This document shows positions 26,128 to 34,777 of a DNA stretch of 64,000 nucleotides, piece by piece. Numbering within the stretch: the stretch's first letter is position 1; the number at the start of each line of letters is the position of its first letter. The stretch covers positions 620,001-684,000 of the forward strand of contig CAVQJP010000016.1 of the NCBI GenBank assembly GCA_963712825.1, written 5' to 3'. The stretch is from AP-15 sp963712825. Lineage in GTDB: Bacteria; Pseudomonadota; Alphaproteobacteria; ATCC43930; CGMCC-115725. The notes under the pieces are model-generated. The model was not told the DNA's origin, did no database searches, and saw only the letters and a program-made list of their open reading frames with translations. The position numbers and the translations under genes are program-made.

Positions 26128-27759
26128 TTACCGCCACGCCAGCATCGCGGCGCATAATATGATCGCCACCGTCAGCAGCGCCAGACTGGCGGCCGGCCAT
26201 TGCCGCAGCCAGCGATCGGTCCGCTCGACGGCCGCGCCCCAGGCAGCGACCACGCGAAGCGCTGCTTCCCCCGCCACCACGATGTCTCCCTCCGGGACCC
26301 GCGGCGGCCGGTATCCCGAGCGCCACAGTCCAACGGCCAGGAACCCGCCGAGCAATACCGGCAGCAGCGCCGCCCACAGCGCTCCAGGTCCAATGGCGTC
26401 GAGCCGCGAACCGCTGTCGGCCAGCGGATACAAGCCCCACGGAACCGCGATCGCGGCGAACGCCACCGCCAACCAGGACCAGGAAAACCGGGCGGGCGCC
26501 GCTTTCTCTGCGGCCGCGGCCCCGCTCGCGGCAAGGCGGCGCAGGAAATGCAGCATCAGCAAGGTGCTGCCGGCGGCCGCCAGCATCGCCAGCGTCCCGA
26601 CGAGCCCGCTGCCGAGCTCCGCTTTGACCGCGAGCTTCGCCAGCGCGCCGCCGGTCAAGGGCAGTCCGCCGAGCCCCAACGCCAAAACCGCCGCCGGCAG
26701 AAGCACCGGCCACCAACGCGGCCGGTTTGCGGCAGCAACACCGATTGCGAGAAACAGGGCGCCCTTGACCAGGACGTGGCTTGCCGCAGAGAAGCCGGCT
26801 CCGAGAACGGCGCCGGGGTTGCCGACCGCCCACCCCATGCCGAGCACCGCCGCCAGCAGTCCCATCTGGCTGACGCTCGAATAGGCCAGCACGGTTTTCG
26901 GATTGTCCTGCGTGATCCCGACCACGACACCATAGAAGGCCGAGAACATGCCGACGGCAGCCAACGCTTCGCCCCAGCCCGGCATTGCCGCTGCGAGCGG
27001 CAGAAAGCGGATCAGCCCGATCACGCCGGCTTTGACCGCCGCACCGCTCAGCACCGAGGCGGCCGGGATCGGCGCTGCCGTGTAGGCAAGCGGCATCCAC
27101 ACATGCCCCGGCGCCAGGCCCATTTTGATCCCGAAACCGAGGATCAACAGCGCGAGCGAGGCATCGCGCCACGGCGAGCCAGGCAGCGCCGCCACGGCAT
27201 CGCGTATCAGCAGACTGCCGTTCGGGGTGGCTTCCGCCATGAACACAAACGCCATCAACAAAAACGCCTCGCCCAGCAACGCAAGCGCCACGTAGATCGT
27301 CCCAGCGCGCCGGACGCTCGCCGTGCCGTCATGCACGATCAGGCCATAAGCTGCGAGGCTGACGACCGAGTAAGTCAAATAAAAGCTCACCAGGTCGGCG
27401 GCCATGAAGACGCCGAGGCTGCCCGACAGGGTCAAGAGCCACCACTCCGCAAACCGTCCGGCGTTCGGCTCGCCGCGCAGATACGCCGCGGCGTAGACGC
27501 CGGCGATGATCCACAACAGGGCGGCGGAGCCGAGCAGCATCGCGGCAGGGAGGTCGAGCGTCAGGGTCATGCGCAACGGCGCCGGGAACAGCACCAGCGG
27601 CGCGCTGCCATACGCCAACAACGCCGCCGCCAGGGCCGGCAATGGGGCGAAGGCCAGCAATGCGGGCATCCGGTCCCTCAGCCGCCGCGACAGGCAGGCC
27701 AACAGCATCAAAAGCGGTGTCGCCAGCGCCGCGACCAGCAACGCTTCGGCGTTGATCAC
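26128..27759 (-). CDS. Second MrpD/NuoM-like proton-translocating subunit
   Basis: A 543-residue polytopic protein of the complex I antiporter-like superfamily (14 or more spans). Core segments are YLTYSVVSLAAYGLIVHDG, GFGIKMGLAPGHVWMPLAY (the conserved lysine helix) and AYSSVSQMGLLAAVLG. It is more divergent than the MnhD gene upstream and has a C-terminal extension. Start GTG 27759. Its place behind mnhD suggests it adds a second ion-pumping module to the complex, rather than the usual MrpA N-terminal part, which is absent. Confidence 0.82.
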   Translation of the reverse strand: MINAEALLVAALATPLLMLLACLSRRLRDRMPALLAFAPLPALAAALLAYGSAPLVLFPAPLRMTLTLDLPAAMLLGSAALLWIIAGVYAAAYLRGEPNAGRFAEWWLLTLSGSLGVFMAADLVSFYLTYSVVSLAAYGLIVHDGTASVRRAGTIYVALALLGEAFLLMAFVFMAEATPNGSLLIRDAVAALPGSPWRDASLALLILGFGIKMGLAPGHVWMPLAYTAAPIPAASVLSGAAVKAGVIGLIRFLPLAAAMPGWGEALAAVGMFSAFYGVVVGITQDNPKTVLAYSSVSQMGLLAAVLGMGWAVGNPGAVLGAGFSAASHVLVKGALFLAIGVAAANRPRWWPVLLPAAVLALGLGGLPLTGGALAKLAVKAELGSGLVGTLAMLAAAGSTLLMLHFLRRLAASGAAAAEKAAPARFSWSWLAVAFAAIAVPWGLYPLADSGSRLDAIGPGALWAALLPVLLGGFLAVGLWRSGYRPPRVPEGDIVVAGEAALRVVAAWGAAVERTDRWLRQWPAASLALLTVAIILCAAMLAWR

Positions 27760-27832
27760 GGCCGGAAATCCTGCGCGGGCTTTGGTCGAGCCGGCGGCCG
27801 CGATGGAGCAGCCATCAGCGATGGGCCGCGGG

Positions 27833-29344
27833 TCACTGCAAGCTCACCACGGCTGCATTCGGCCGGCCGATCAGCAGCAGCTGCGACGGCCGCAGCGGCA
27901 CGAACCCAAGCAGCACCGCGACCAGCGCCACCGCCAATACCACCGCCTGCCGGGTCCGAGATATGGTTGCGAGCAATGTCAACGGCTCGCGCGGGTCGGC
28001 CAGGGCGCGGGCAAGCACCAGGAAAACATAGCCGCCGGCGAGCACCCCACCCGCCAGGACGACCACCGCCCACCACCATTGGCCCTCCGCAACCGCGGCC
28101 GTCAGCAACATTGCCTTCGCTATGAAGCCGCCGCTTGGCGGCAGACCCATCAGCGACATTCCGCCCAGCCCGAAGGCAAAGACCGTGATCGGCAGCGCCC
28201 GGCCGATGCCCGCGAGCCCGGCGATCCGGTCGTGCCCAAGCGCCTCGTAGACCAGCCCCGCTGACATGAACATGGCGGCCTTGGCGAAAGCATGGGAAAT
28301 CGCCTGAAGCACACCGCCGGTCCAGGCGGAATTGCCCCAGGGATGACCGATCTCGGCACCCCCCGAAAGTGGGAACATCAGGAACAGATAGCCGATCTGC
28401 GCTACCGTCGAGTAGGCGATCAGGAGCTTCAGCCGCACTTGCCGCAGGGCAAGCACGCTGCCGAATATGATTGCCGCGGCGGCCAGAATGCCGAGCGCCT
28501 GCGCCGCTGCCTGGTCAACGAGCCCGGGCATCGCGTCGAACCACAGCCGCACCACCAGAAAAAACGGCGCCTTTACCACGAGCCCCGACAGCACGGCGCT
28601 GGCCGGCGCCGGCGCGCCGGCATGGGCGGGCGGCAGCCACAGATGCAGCGGGTAGAGCGCGCCCTTGGCCAGCAGACCCGCCGTCATCAGCGAGAGCGCC
28701 ACCCAGGCGGCCGGCTCGGGGCGGATGCACGCGGCGAGCACAACGATGTCGAGGGTGCCGTAGGCGCCGTATAAAAGCACGGTCCCGAGCAGATACAGGA
28801 CGGAGCCCAGCAGCGCGAAAAGCAGGTAGCGCAATGCCGCCGCCATCGTTTCGGCCCGGCCGTCCAGGCAGACCAGCGGCACCGCGGCGAACGTGAGCAG
28901 CTCGAGGGCGACGAAAAGATTGAACAGGTCCGCGCCAAGAAAGACTGTGTTCAACGCGCCCCAAACGACCAGCAGCAATGTCCAGAAAACGAGCGGCGCG
29001 CGCGCTTCCGGCCCCGCCGGCGACCGGAATTGCGCTCGTGCGAACAGCCCGATGGCGGGGATCAGCAATGCCGCGGTGACCGTCATCGCCGCCGACAGGC
29101 CATCCGCCCGCAAAGCCACGCCGAGCGGCGGCTCCCAGCCGCCGACAGCGTAGCGCAACGCGTGCCCGGAGCTCGAAACCGCCGCCGCGATCGCAACCGC
29201 AACAGCGAGCCCGAACGGCATCACGGCGAAAGCGACCCGCTCCCCGTGGCGTCCACCCAAAAGGAGCGCGAAGAGCGCCCCTGTTACGGGAAGGACGATC
29301 GCGAGAATCAGCAGGAACCCGCCGGCCGTTGCAGAATTCGGCAT
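27833..29344 (-). CDS. mnhD: MnhD/MrpD monovalent cation:proton antiporter subunit
   Basis: A 503-residue NuoM/MrpD homologue that conducts protons in the Mrp/Mbh membrane module. Visible core segments are FVALELLTFAAVPLVCLDG (with the conserved Glu), GLLAKGALYPLHLWLPPAHAG (conserved Lys), AYSTVAQIGYLFLMFPLSGG and SHAFAKAAMFMSAG. Length and order are typical. It starts nine bases after mnhC. The preceding operon genes supply MrpE, F, G, B and C, so the gene belongs to a complete ion-translocating half complex. Confidence 0.92.
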   Translation of the reverse strand: MPNSATAGGFLLILAIVLPVTGALFALLLGGRHGERVAFAVMPFGLAVAVAIAAAVSSSGHALRYAVGGWEPPLGVALRADGLSAAMTVTAALLIPAIGLFARAQFRSPAGPEARAPLVFWTLLLVVWGALNTVFLGADLFNLFVALELLTFAAVPLVCLDGRAETMAAALRYLLFALLGSVLYLLGTVLLYGAYGTLDIVVLAACIRPEPAAWVALSLMTAGLLAKGALYPLHLWLPPAHAGAPAPASAVLSGLVVKAPFFLVVRLWFDAMPGLVDQAAAQALGILAAAAIIFGSVLALRQVRLKLLIAYSTVAQIGYLFLMFPLSGGAEIGHPWGNSAWTGGVLQAISHAFAKAAMFMSAGLVYEALGHDRIAGLAGIGRALPITVFAFGLGGMSLMGLPPSGGFIAKAMLLTAAVAEGQWWWAVVVLAGGVLAGGYVFLVLARALADPREPLTLLATISRTRQAVVLAVALVAVLLGFVPLRPSQLLLIGRPNAAVVSLQ

Positions 29345-29353
29345 TGGGTTCGG

Positions 29354-29662
29354 TTATTCGTCCGATGCCAAAGTCGCCTGCCCGGTCAACTGCAAAAGCC
29401 GCAGCACCAGCGTCACCGCCAGTGCCGTCGCCGAAAAGGCGACGACGATGCCGGTGATGACCAACGCCTGCGGCACCGGATCGCCGCCGAGCCCGGCCGC
29501 TGCACCTCTGCGGGCGACGACCCCGAGCAGCAGGAACACACCGCTGCCGATCAGGTTGAAGGCGAGAATCTTGCGCAACGGCTGCGGATGCACGATCAGG
29601 CCGAAGAGGCCGATGCCCACCAAGACGGCGCCGCACAGCCCGTAGAGCGTCGCGGCGCTCAT
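29354..29662 (-). CDS. mnhC: MnhC/MrpC (NuoK-like) antiporter subunit
   Basis: A 102-residue NuoK-like protein with three membrane helices: LYGLCGAVLVGIGLFGLIV, ILAFNLIGSGVFLLLGVVA and ALVITGIVVAFSATALAVTL. The phrase PVPQALVITGIV before helix 3 is characteristic. It links the antiporter-like subunits to the rest of the Mrp complex. The start overlaps the stop of the MrpB fusion gene by four bases. Confidence 0.93.
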   Translation of the reverse strand: MSAATLYGLCGAVLVGIGLFGLIVHPQPLRKILAFNLIGSGVFLLLGVVARRGAAAGLGGDPVPQALVITGIVVAFSATALAVTLVLRLLQLTGQATLASDE

Positions 29663-30594
29663 TGCCGCGGCGCCTGATCCGGTGGACCCGCGACCAGCAG
29701 GGCGAGCGTTGCGGCGATCGAAAGCGTCACCGGCACCTCAATCGTCAGAATGAGCAGCTTTGCGTGGGCCTCCGGATACGCCAGGAAAGCGCCCGCCGTC
29801 GCGAAGCCGGCGAGCCCGACCGCGATGAACGTCGCCGGTCCGGCGACCAGCACGAGCCGCAGCCAGCGCCGGCTTGTTGCAGGCGCCTCGACCAGCCCGG
29901 CCATGGTCGCGAGAACCCACATGGCGGCGAGTATCGTGGCACCCTGGAATTCACCCCCGGGAGCAACCGAGCCCACCCAAAAGACGTGGATGCCGACAAG
30001 TATCCCTATCGGCACCAGCAGCTGTGCAAGAAAAACCAGCACGCTGTTGGCCTCGGCATGACGGCGCGGGCCGGGAACGCCGCCCCACATGCCGTCCGGC
30101 GCGAGCGACCAGATTCCCAAAAGTGCGATCGTCAGCACCACCGTTTCCAGCAATGTGTCGAGCGCGCGGTACGCCATCAAGACAGCGGTAACCGGATTGC
30201 CGAGGCCGGTGGCCGCGATGTGGGCGACTGCCATCGGCGCCAGCGTTGGCGCCGGCTCGGGCAGCAGCAGCACGATTGCCCCCAGTCCCGCCGTTACCAG
30301 CGCGCAAACCACAATCGCGGCAAGCCGCAGGGCTGTCCCCGGTCTCTCGCCGGGCGCCGGCGCCTCGGCATGGCGCAAGCGGGCGCTCGCGCCGACCAGC
30401 AGACCGCCGGTTACCCCGCTGCCGATCGCCGCCTCGGTCAGCGCCACGTCCGGCGCCGCGAGACGCACCCAGGCCACTGCCAGCAGCAACCCGTAGGCGA
30501 CGAACCCGACAACCGCGGCGAATGTGTCGCGCGCGGCGACGACCCAGGCGGCCACTCCGAGGACCAACAGGATGAGGCCGGCGTCAAAGGCCAA
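29659..30594 (-). CDS. Fused MbhD-MbhE-MrpB antiporter subunit
   Basis: A 311-residue membrane protein combining three modules that are often separate. Residues 1-75 match MbhD/DUF4040 (AAPDVALTEAAIGSGVTGG). About 88-170 match MbhE, the C-terminal part of MrpA (NPVTAVLMAYRALDTLLETV). About 178-305 match MrpB (LVPIGILVGIHVFWVGSVAPGGEFQG). Fusion locks the stoichiometry of the connector that couples proton and cation paths. The start appears to be TTG 30594, nine bases after mnhG; no better start is seen. The frame continues without break through all three parts. Confidence 0.88.
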   Translation of the reverse strand: MAFDAGLILLVLGVAAWVVAARDTFAAVVGFVAYGLLLAVAWVRLAAPDVALTEAAIGSGVTGGLLVGASARLRHAEAPAPGERPGTALRLAAIVVCALVTAGLGAIVLLLPEPAPTLAPMAVAHIAATGLGNPVTAVLMAYRALDTLLETVVLTIALLGIWSLAPDGMWGGVPGPRRHAEANSVLVFLAQLLVPIGILVGIHVFWVGSVAPGGEFQGATILAAMWVLATMAGLVEAPATSRRWLRLVLVAGPATFIAVGLAGFATAGAFLAYPEAHAKLLILTIEVPVTLSIAATLALLVAGPPDQAPRQ

Positions 30595-30603
30595 GGCGAA
30601 TCG

Positions 30604-30897
30604 TCACTCGGCCCTCCCGCCCGGCCGGGCGGTGTGAGCGATCAGCTGGGTGACGGCGGCTCCAGCAAGCAGAGCGAGAAGCCAGACACCGACCAGCTTC
30701 AGCCCGGCGAGCGGCCCTCGCACCTGAAACAGCAGTCCGAGCACGACGAGGCCGAGCCCGAGATTGTCCGCCTTCGTCAGCGCGTGCAGACGGCTGAGGG
30801 CGTCCGGAAACCGCAGCAGCCCAACCGTTCCCGCCAGAAAGAAAAAGGCGCCGGCGCAGACCGCGAGAGTGGTCAGCATGTCGAGCGCGAGGGTCAT
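30604..30897 (-). CDS. mnhG: MnhG/MrpG antiporter subunit
   Basis: A 97-residue subunit with three helices. The signature is AGAFFFLAGTVGLLRFPDALSRLHALTKADNLG, cut here to its key parts: GTVGLLRFPD and RLHALTKADNLG. It helps assemble the Mrp complex. The start overlaps the mnhF stop by four bases and the stop is nine bases ahead of the fused subunit. Confidence 0.93.
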   Translation of the reverse strand: MTLALDMLTTLAVCAGAFFFLAGTVGLLRFPDALSRLHALTKADNLGLGLVVLGLLFQVRGPLAGLKLVGVWLLALLAGAAVTQLIAHTARPGGRAE

Positions 30898-31163
30898 GCC
30901 CGGTCCCCCTCCGCACGAGCGGCGGCCTTGACAAAGGCAACCGAGACGAAGGCCGCGAGCAACGCCAGAACCAGCGCCACGTCTGCCGCGGCCGGAACGC
31001 CCGTCGCCGCGCCCAGCAGCAGCAGCACCGCGACCCCGCCGGTGCCGAGCAGCTGTGCCGCCATGATGCGCTCGGCGTCGCTCGGACCGCGCAGGATGCG
31101 CGCCAATCCCAGCGCCGCCATCGCCAGCACGAAACCGGCGGCGGCGAGCAGGAAGTCAGCCAT
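30894..31163 (-). CDS. mnhF: MnhF/MrpF antiporter subunit
   Basis: An 89-residue three-helix subunit. Characteristic parts are LARILRGPSDAERIMAAQLL and DVALVLALLAAFVSVAFVKA. ATG 31163 lies inside the end of mnhE (8-base overlap). Longer in-frame starts would add a basic, non-conserved N terminus and are not used. MrpF subunits are implicated in cation or bile-salt efflux in other bacteria. Confidence 0.92.
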   Translation of the reverse strand: MADFLLAAAGFVLAMAALGLARILRGPSDAERIMAAQLLGTGGVAVLLLLGAATGVPAAADVALVLALLAAFVSVAFVKAAARAEGDRA

Positions 31164-31671
31164 CGCTGCCCGCCTTTCCGACAATCCGGGCAAACAGCGC
31201 CTCTTCGGCCGCGAGCTGCGCCGCCACCGGCTGTTCGACGTCAAGGCAATGGACGAGAACGGCGCCGCTTTCATCGGAGCCTGTCGGCACGGTGCCCGGC
31301 AGCAAGCTCGTCAGCGAGGTGAACATGCTCAGCCCCGGACCTGGAGGCAGACGCGTCGGATAGAGCACGAAGCCGGGGTGCAACGGAAGCCGGAAATTGA
31401 GCGCACGGCGTGCAACATCTACTCCGCCGATTACCGACTGGCGGAGAAACCGGAGTGCAAATTGCGCCAGGGCGAGCGGCCGCACCCGGCCCCGGCCCGG
31501 CGGCAGCAGCCGCAGGCTCGTCCAGGTTGCCGCCGACACCGCCACAAGGCCGGGCAATAAATCAGTGGCACCACCCCCGGAAAGAATGACCCAGATGACA
31601 GCGAAGCCCGACGCGCGCGCGGCCGCCGATCGCGCCAAAGCGGGGACGGGGGCGACGCCGGTGCCGGTCAT
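31156..31671 (-). CDS. mnhE: MnhE/MrpE antiporter subunit
   Basis: A 171-residue subunit with two N-terminal hydrophobic segments and a soluble C-terminal domain. It carries the family phrases ALRFLRQSVIGGVDVARRAL, LTSLLPGTVPTG and VLVHCLDVE. It is the first gene of the antiporter array and begins 22 bases after the RND permease stop, so both may share a transcript. The N-terminal helix is shorter than usual and enriched in Ala. Confidence 0.9.
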   Translation of the reverse strand: MTGTGVAPVPALARSAAARASGFAVIWVILSGGGATDLLPGLVAVSAATWTSLRLLPPGRGRVRPLALAQFALRFLRQSVIGGVDVARRALNFRLPLHPGFVLYPTRLPPGPGLSMFTSLTSLLPGTVPTGSDESGAVLVHCLDVEQPVAAQLAAEEALFARIVGKAGSDG

Positions 31672-31693
31672 CGGACCCGGTCCTGGGCGGGGG

Positions 31694-34600
31694 TCACGCC
31701 GTGTCCGCGGCGGTCGGTCGGGGCATGACTCCCCTGCTCACGACAGCCGGCTCCTTGATCCGGAACCACGCAACGTAAAGCGCCGGCAGAAAGATCAGGG
31801 TCAGAACGGTCGCGACCAGAAGCCCGCCCATGATCGCATAGGCCATGGGGCCCCAGAATATCGTTATCGCGATCGGGATCAGTCCGAGAACCGTAGAGAT
31901 CGCCGTCAGCGCGATCGGGCGGAACCGCGACAAGCTCGCCTCGATGACGGCGTCCCACACCTCCAGCCCCCGCGCCAGCTCAAAGTCGATCTGCTCGATC
32001 AGAATGACTGCGTTGCGTGCGATCATGCCGAGAAGCGCCAGAACCCCAAGAATTGCCACGAATCCCAGCGGCTTTTGGAAAATCAACAGCGCCGCGACAA
32101 TGCCGATCAAGCCCATCGGCACGACGCTCAACACCAAAAACAGACGATTGAAGCTCTGCAACTGGATCATCAGGAACGTAATCATGACAAACAGCATCAG
32201 CGGCACGACGGCGAAAACCGACGCCTGCGATTTCTGGCTCTCCTCGACCGTGCCGCCGACCGCGATCTGATAAGGTATGGGCAGGCTTGCGTTCAGCTTG
32301 TCGATGGCCGGAGCAAGCGTCTGAACCACCGATTCGGGCAGCACCCCCGGCATGACATCGGCCTGCACGGTCAATGTCGGAACGCGGTCCCGCCGCCAGA
32401 TCAGCGGGTATTCCTGGCCGAAATCGAAGGTTGCGATCTGGCCGAGCGGAACGGTGCGGCCGTTCGGCAGCGGAATCTGCAGGTTGCGCAAAGTCGAGAG
32501 CGAGAGGCGCTGCTCGTCGGTCGCCCGCGTCAGCACGTCGACGAGATAGATGCCGTCGCGCACCTGGGTAACCGGCGTGCCGGTCACCACCGTGTTCATG
32601 ACCGAAGCAATCGCCGCCGAGCTCAGCCCCAGCAGCCGCGCCTGGTCCTGATTGATCTGGATGCGAACCATCCGGGCCGGCTCCATCCAGTCGAAATTGA
32701 CGTCCTTGGAGCCGGGAGCGGTCGCCACGGTCTGGGCGAGCCGCAGCGCAATGTTGCGCACCTCGTTGATATCCGGGCCGCTGACCCGGTACTGCACCGG
32801 CCATCCGACCGGCGGCCCGAGACCAAGCGGCGACACCCGCGTCACCGCGCTCGGGAAGTCTTTGGGAAGCTCCGCCTCGAGTTTTTTTTGCAGGCGGTCG
32901 CGCGCCGCCACGTCCTTGGCGACGACCACTGCCTGGGTGAAGAAGTCGTTCGCCAGCTCGACGTTGAGCGGGAGATAAAAGCGGATCGCGCCGCGGCCGA
33001 CATACGTGCTCCAGTGACCGACATCGGGATCGCCGGTGAGCAGACCGTCGAGCCGCTTGGCAACGCTTTCGCTGGCAAAGATCGAAGCGTTTTGCGGCAG
33101 CGAAAGGTCGACCAAAAGATCCGGGCGGTCGGACGGCGGGAAAAACTGCCGCGGGATGTAGGGCGACGCCATGATCGCCGCGACAAAGCAGGCGAGCGTC
33201 GCGCCGATCGTCAGCCAGCGCAGCCGCATGGCGCCGACCAAAAACCTGCGGAAAGAGGTAAGGATTACGCTCGGCTTGGGCGACGCCCGCGCCTTTGGTT
33301 TCGCCAGGATCACGACGCCGAGCAAGGGCGCAAACAAAACCGCGACGATCCATGAAACGATCAGCGCATAGGAAACAACCGCGAAAATCGAAAACGTGTA
33401 CTCGCCGGCCGAGCTCCGGGCAAAGCCGATCGGAATAAAGCCGGCAGCGGTGACGAACGAGCCGGTCAGCATCGGGAGCGCCAATGTCCGATAGGCAAAG
33501 CTCGCCGAGTCTTCCTTGCTGTCGCCCGCCGCGAGGCGTGAGGTCATCACGTCGACAGTCGTCATGGCGTCGTCGACCAACAGGCCGAGCGCGATGATCA
33601 GGGCGCCAAGCGAGATGCGCTGCAGGTCGATCCCGGTGAATTCCATGATCGGGAACACGATTGCCAGGGTCAGCGGGATCGACAGGGCAATCACCGCCCC
33701 GGCGCGAAGCCCGAGGCTGACAAAGCTGACCGCCATGATGATCGCGATCGCCTGCCACAGCGAGCTCGTAAAGTCGCTTATCGCGTGGTCGACGACCGCC
33801 GGCTGATCGGCCACCAGGATCGGCTCGATGCCGATCGGCAGATTGGCGCGGATCTCGTGCATCGCCTGCTCGACATTCCGGCCGAGGGTCAGAATGTCGC
33901 CGCCTTCCCGCATCGAAATGGCGATGCCGATGGCGCTGTGTCCGTTCGCCCGAAACATCGGCTGCGGCGGATCGGCGTAGGCTCGGCGCACGGTGGCGAT
34001 GTCGCGCAGCCGGATCAGCCGGCCATTGGCGACAAAATTCACCGCCAGGATGTCGCGCACCGCTTCAAACGCCCCCGACACCCGAAGCAAAAGCTTCTCG
34101 TCGCCGGTCTGAATGACGCCGGCCGGCTGCACAATGTTCTGCGCCGCCAGCGCCGAGACCAGCGCCGACCGGTCGATCCCGAGCCCGGCGAGCTGTTTCA
34201 CCGAAAATTCGACAAAGATCTTTTCGTCCTGCGCGCCGAGCAGCTCGATTTTGGACACGTCCGGGACCTGCATCAGCCGCGAGCGGATGTCCTCGACATA
34301 ATCGCGCAGCTCACGCTGACTGAAACCGTCGGCGGTGACACCGTAGATGATCCCGAAAACATCGCCGAATTCGTCATTGAAGCGCGGACCGACGACGCCC
34401 TGAGGTAGTGTGTGGCGCATGTCCCCGACGCTTTTGCGCACGTGATACCAGATGTCTGGAATCTCGGAGGCGGCGGTTGCCTGTTTGAGATTGACGAAAA
34501 TTGTCGTCACGCCGGGGGTCGTAAAGCTGCGCAGATAATCGACGTTCGGCGTCTCCTGGAGCGTGCGTTCGAGCCGGTCGGTAACCTGCTGCAAGGTGTC

Positions 34601-34777
34601 GTCGAGGGTGGCGCCGGGCCAGGCGGCTTGCACCACCATCGTCTTTATGACAAACGGCGGGTCCTCGTCGCGCCCGAGCCGATAAAAGGCGGACAGTCCG
34701 GCGATTGTCGCCGCAATCATCAAATAGACGACGAACGAACGATGCTCGAGCGCCCATTTGGACAGATTGAACTTCAT
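31694..34777 (-). CDS. RND efflux permease (AcrB/HAE-1-like)
   Basis: A 1027-residue inner-membrane pump using the proton gradient to export drugs or other toxic solutes. It has the usual two repeats: helix 1 near the N terminus, a large periplasmic loop, helices 2-6, then the same again. Helix 4 carries the proton-relay pair in LGLLVDDAMTTVDV; helix 10 has GMIARNAVILIEQID. The length is normal. The ATG directly abuts the adaptor stop (zero gap). No outer-membrane TolC-like gene is adjacent, so it must use one from elsewhere. Confidence 0.95.
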   Translation of the reverse strand: MKFNLSKWALEHRSFVVYLMIAATIAGLSAFYRLGRDEDPPFVIKTMVVQAAWPGATLDDTLQQVTDRLERTLQETPNVDYLRSFTTPGVTTIFVNLKQATAASEIPDIWYHVRKSVGDMRHTLPQGVVGPRFNDEFGDVFGIIYGVTADGFSQRELRDYVEDIRSRLMQVPDVSKIELLGAQDEKIFVEFSVKQLAGLGIDRSALVSALAAQNIVQPAGVIQTGDEKLLLRVSGAFEAVRDILAVNFVANGRLIRLRDIATVRRAYADPPQPMFRANGHSAIGIAISMREGGDILTLGRNVEQAMHEIRANLPIGIEPILVADQPAVVDHAISDFTSSLWQAIAIIMAVSFVSLGLRAGAVIALSIPLTLAIVFPIMEFTGIDLQRISLGALIIALGLLVDDAMTTVDVMTSRLAAGDSKEDSASFAYRTLALPMLTGSFVTAAGFIPIGFARSSAGEYTFSIFAVVSYALIVSWIVAVLFAPLLGVVILAKPKARASPKPSVILTSFRRFLVGAMRLRWLTIGATLACFVAAIMASPYIPRQFFPPSDRPDLLVDLSLPQNASIFASESVAKRLDGLLTGDPDVGHWSTYVGRGAIRFYLPLNVELANDFFTQAVVVAKDVAARDRLQKKLEAELPKDFPSAVTRVSPLGLGPPVGWPVQYRVSGPDINEVRNIALRLAQTVATAPGSKDVNFDWMEPARMVRIQINQDQARLLGLSSAAIASVMNTVVTGTPVTQVRDGIYLVDVLTRATDEQRLSLSTLRNLQIPLPNGRTVPLGQIATFDFGQEYPLIWRRDRVPTLTVQADVMPGVLPESVVQTLAPAIDKLNASLPIPYQIAVGGTVEESQKSQASVFAVVPLMLFVMITFLMIQLQSFNRLFLVLSVVPMGLIGIVAALLIFQKPLGFVAILGVLALLGMIARNAVILIEQIDFELARGLEVWDAVIEASLSRFRPIALTAISTVLGLIPIAITIFWGPMAYAIMGGLLVATVLTLIFLPALYVAWFRIKEPAVVSRGVMPRPTAADTA

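Noticed and set aside
26200..28125. A 641-codon plus-strand open frame opposite the antiporter genes
   Set aside because: It is the antisense shadow of two membrane proteins; strongly basic and Gln-rich, with no family resemblance.
26128..31671. Membrane-bound hydrogenase operon
   Set aside because: The order resembles Mbh, but no NiFe large or small subunit or iron-sulphur protein is present.
31397..33355. A 652-codon plus-strand open frame opposite the RND permease
   Set aside because: Antisense shadow; His/Arg/Asp-rich with no recognisable domain.
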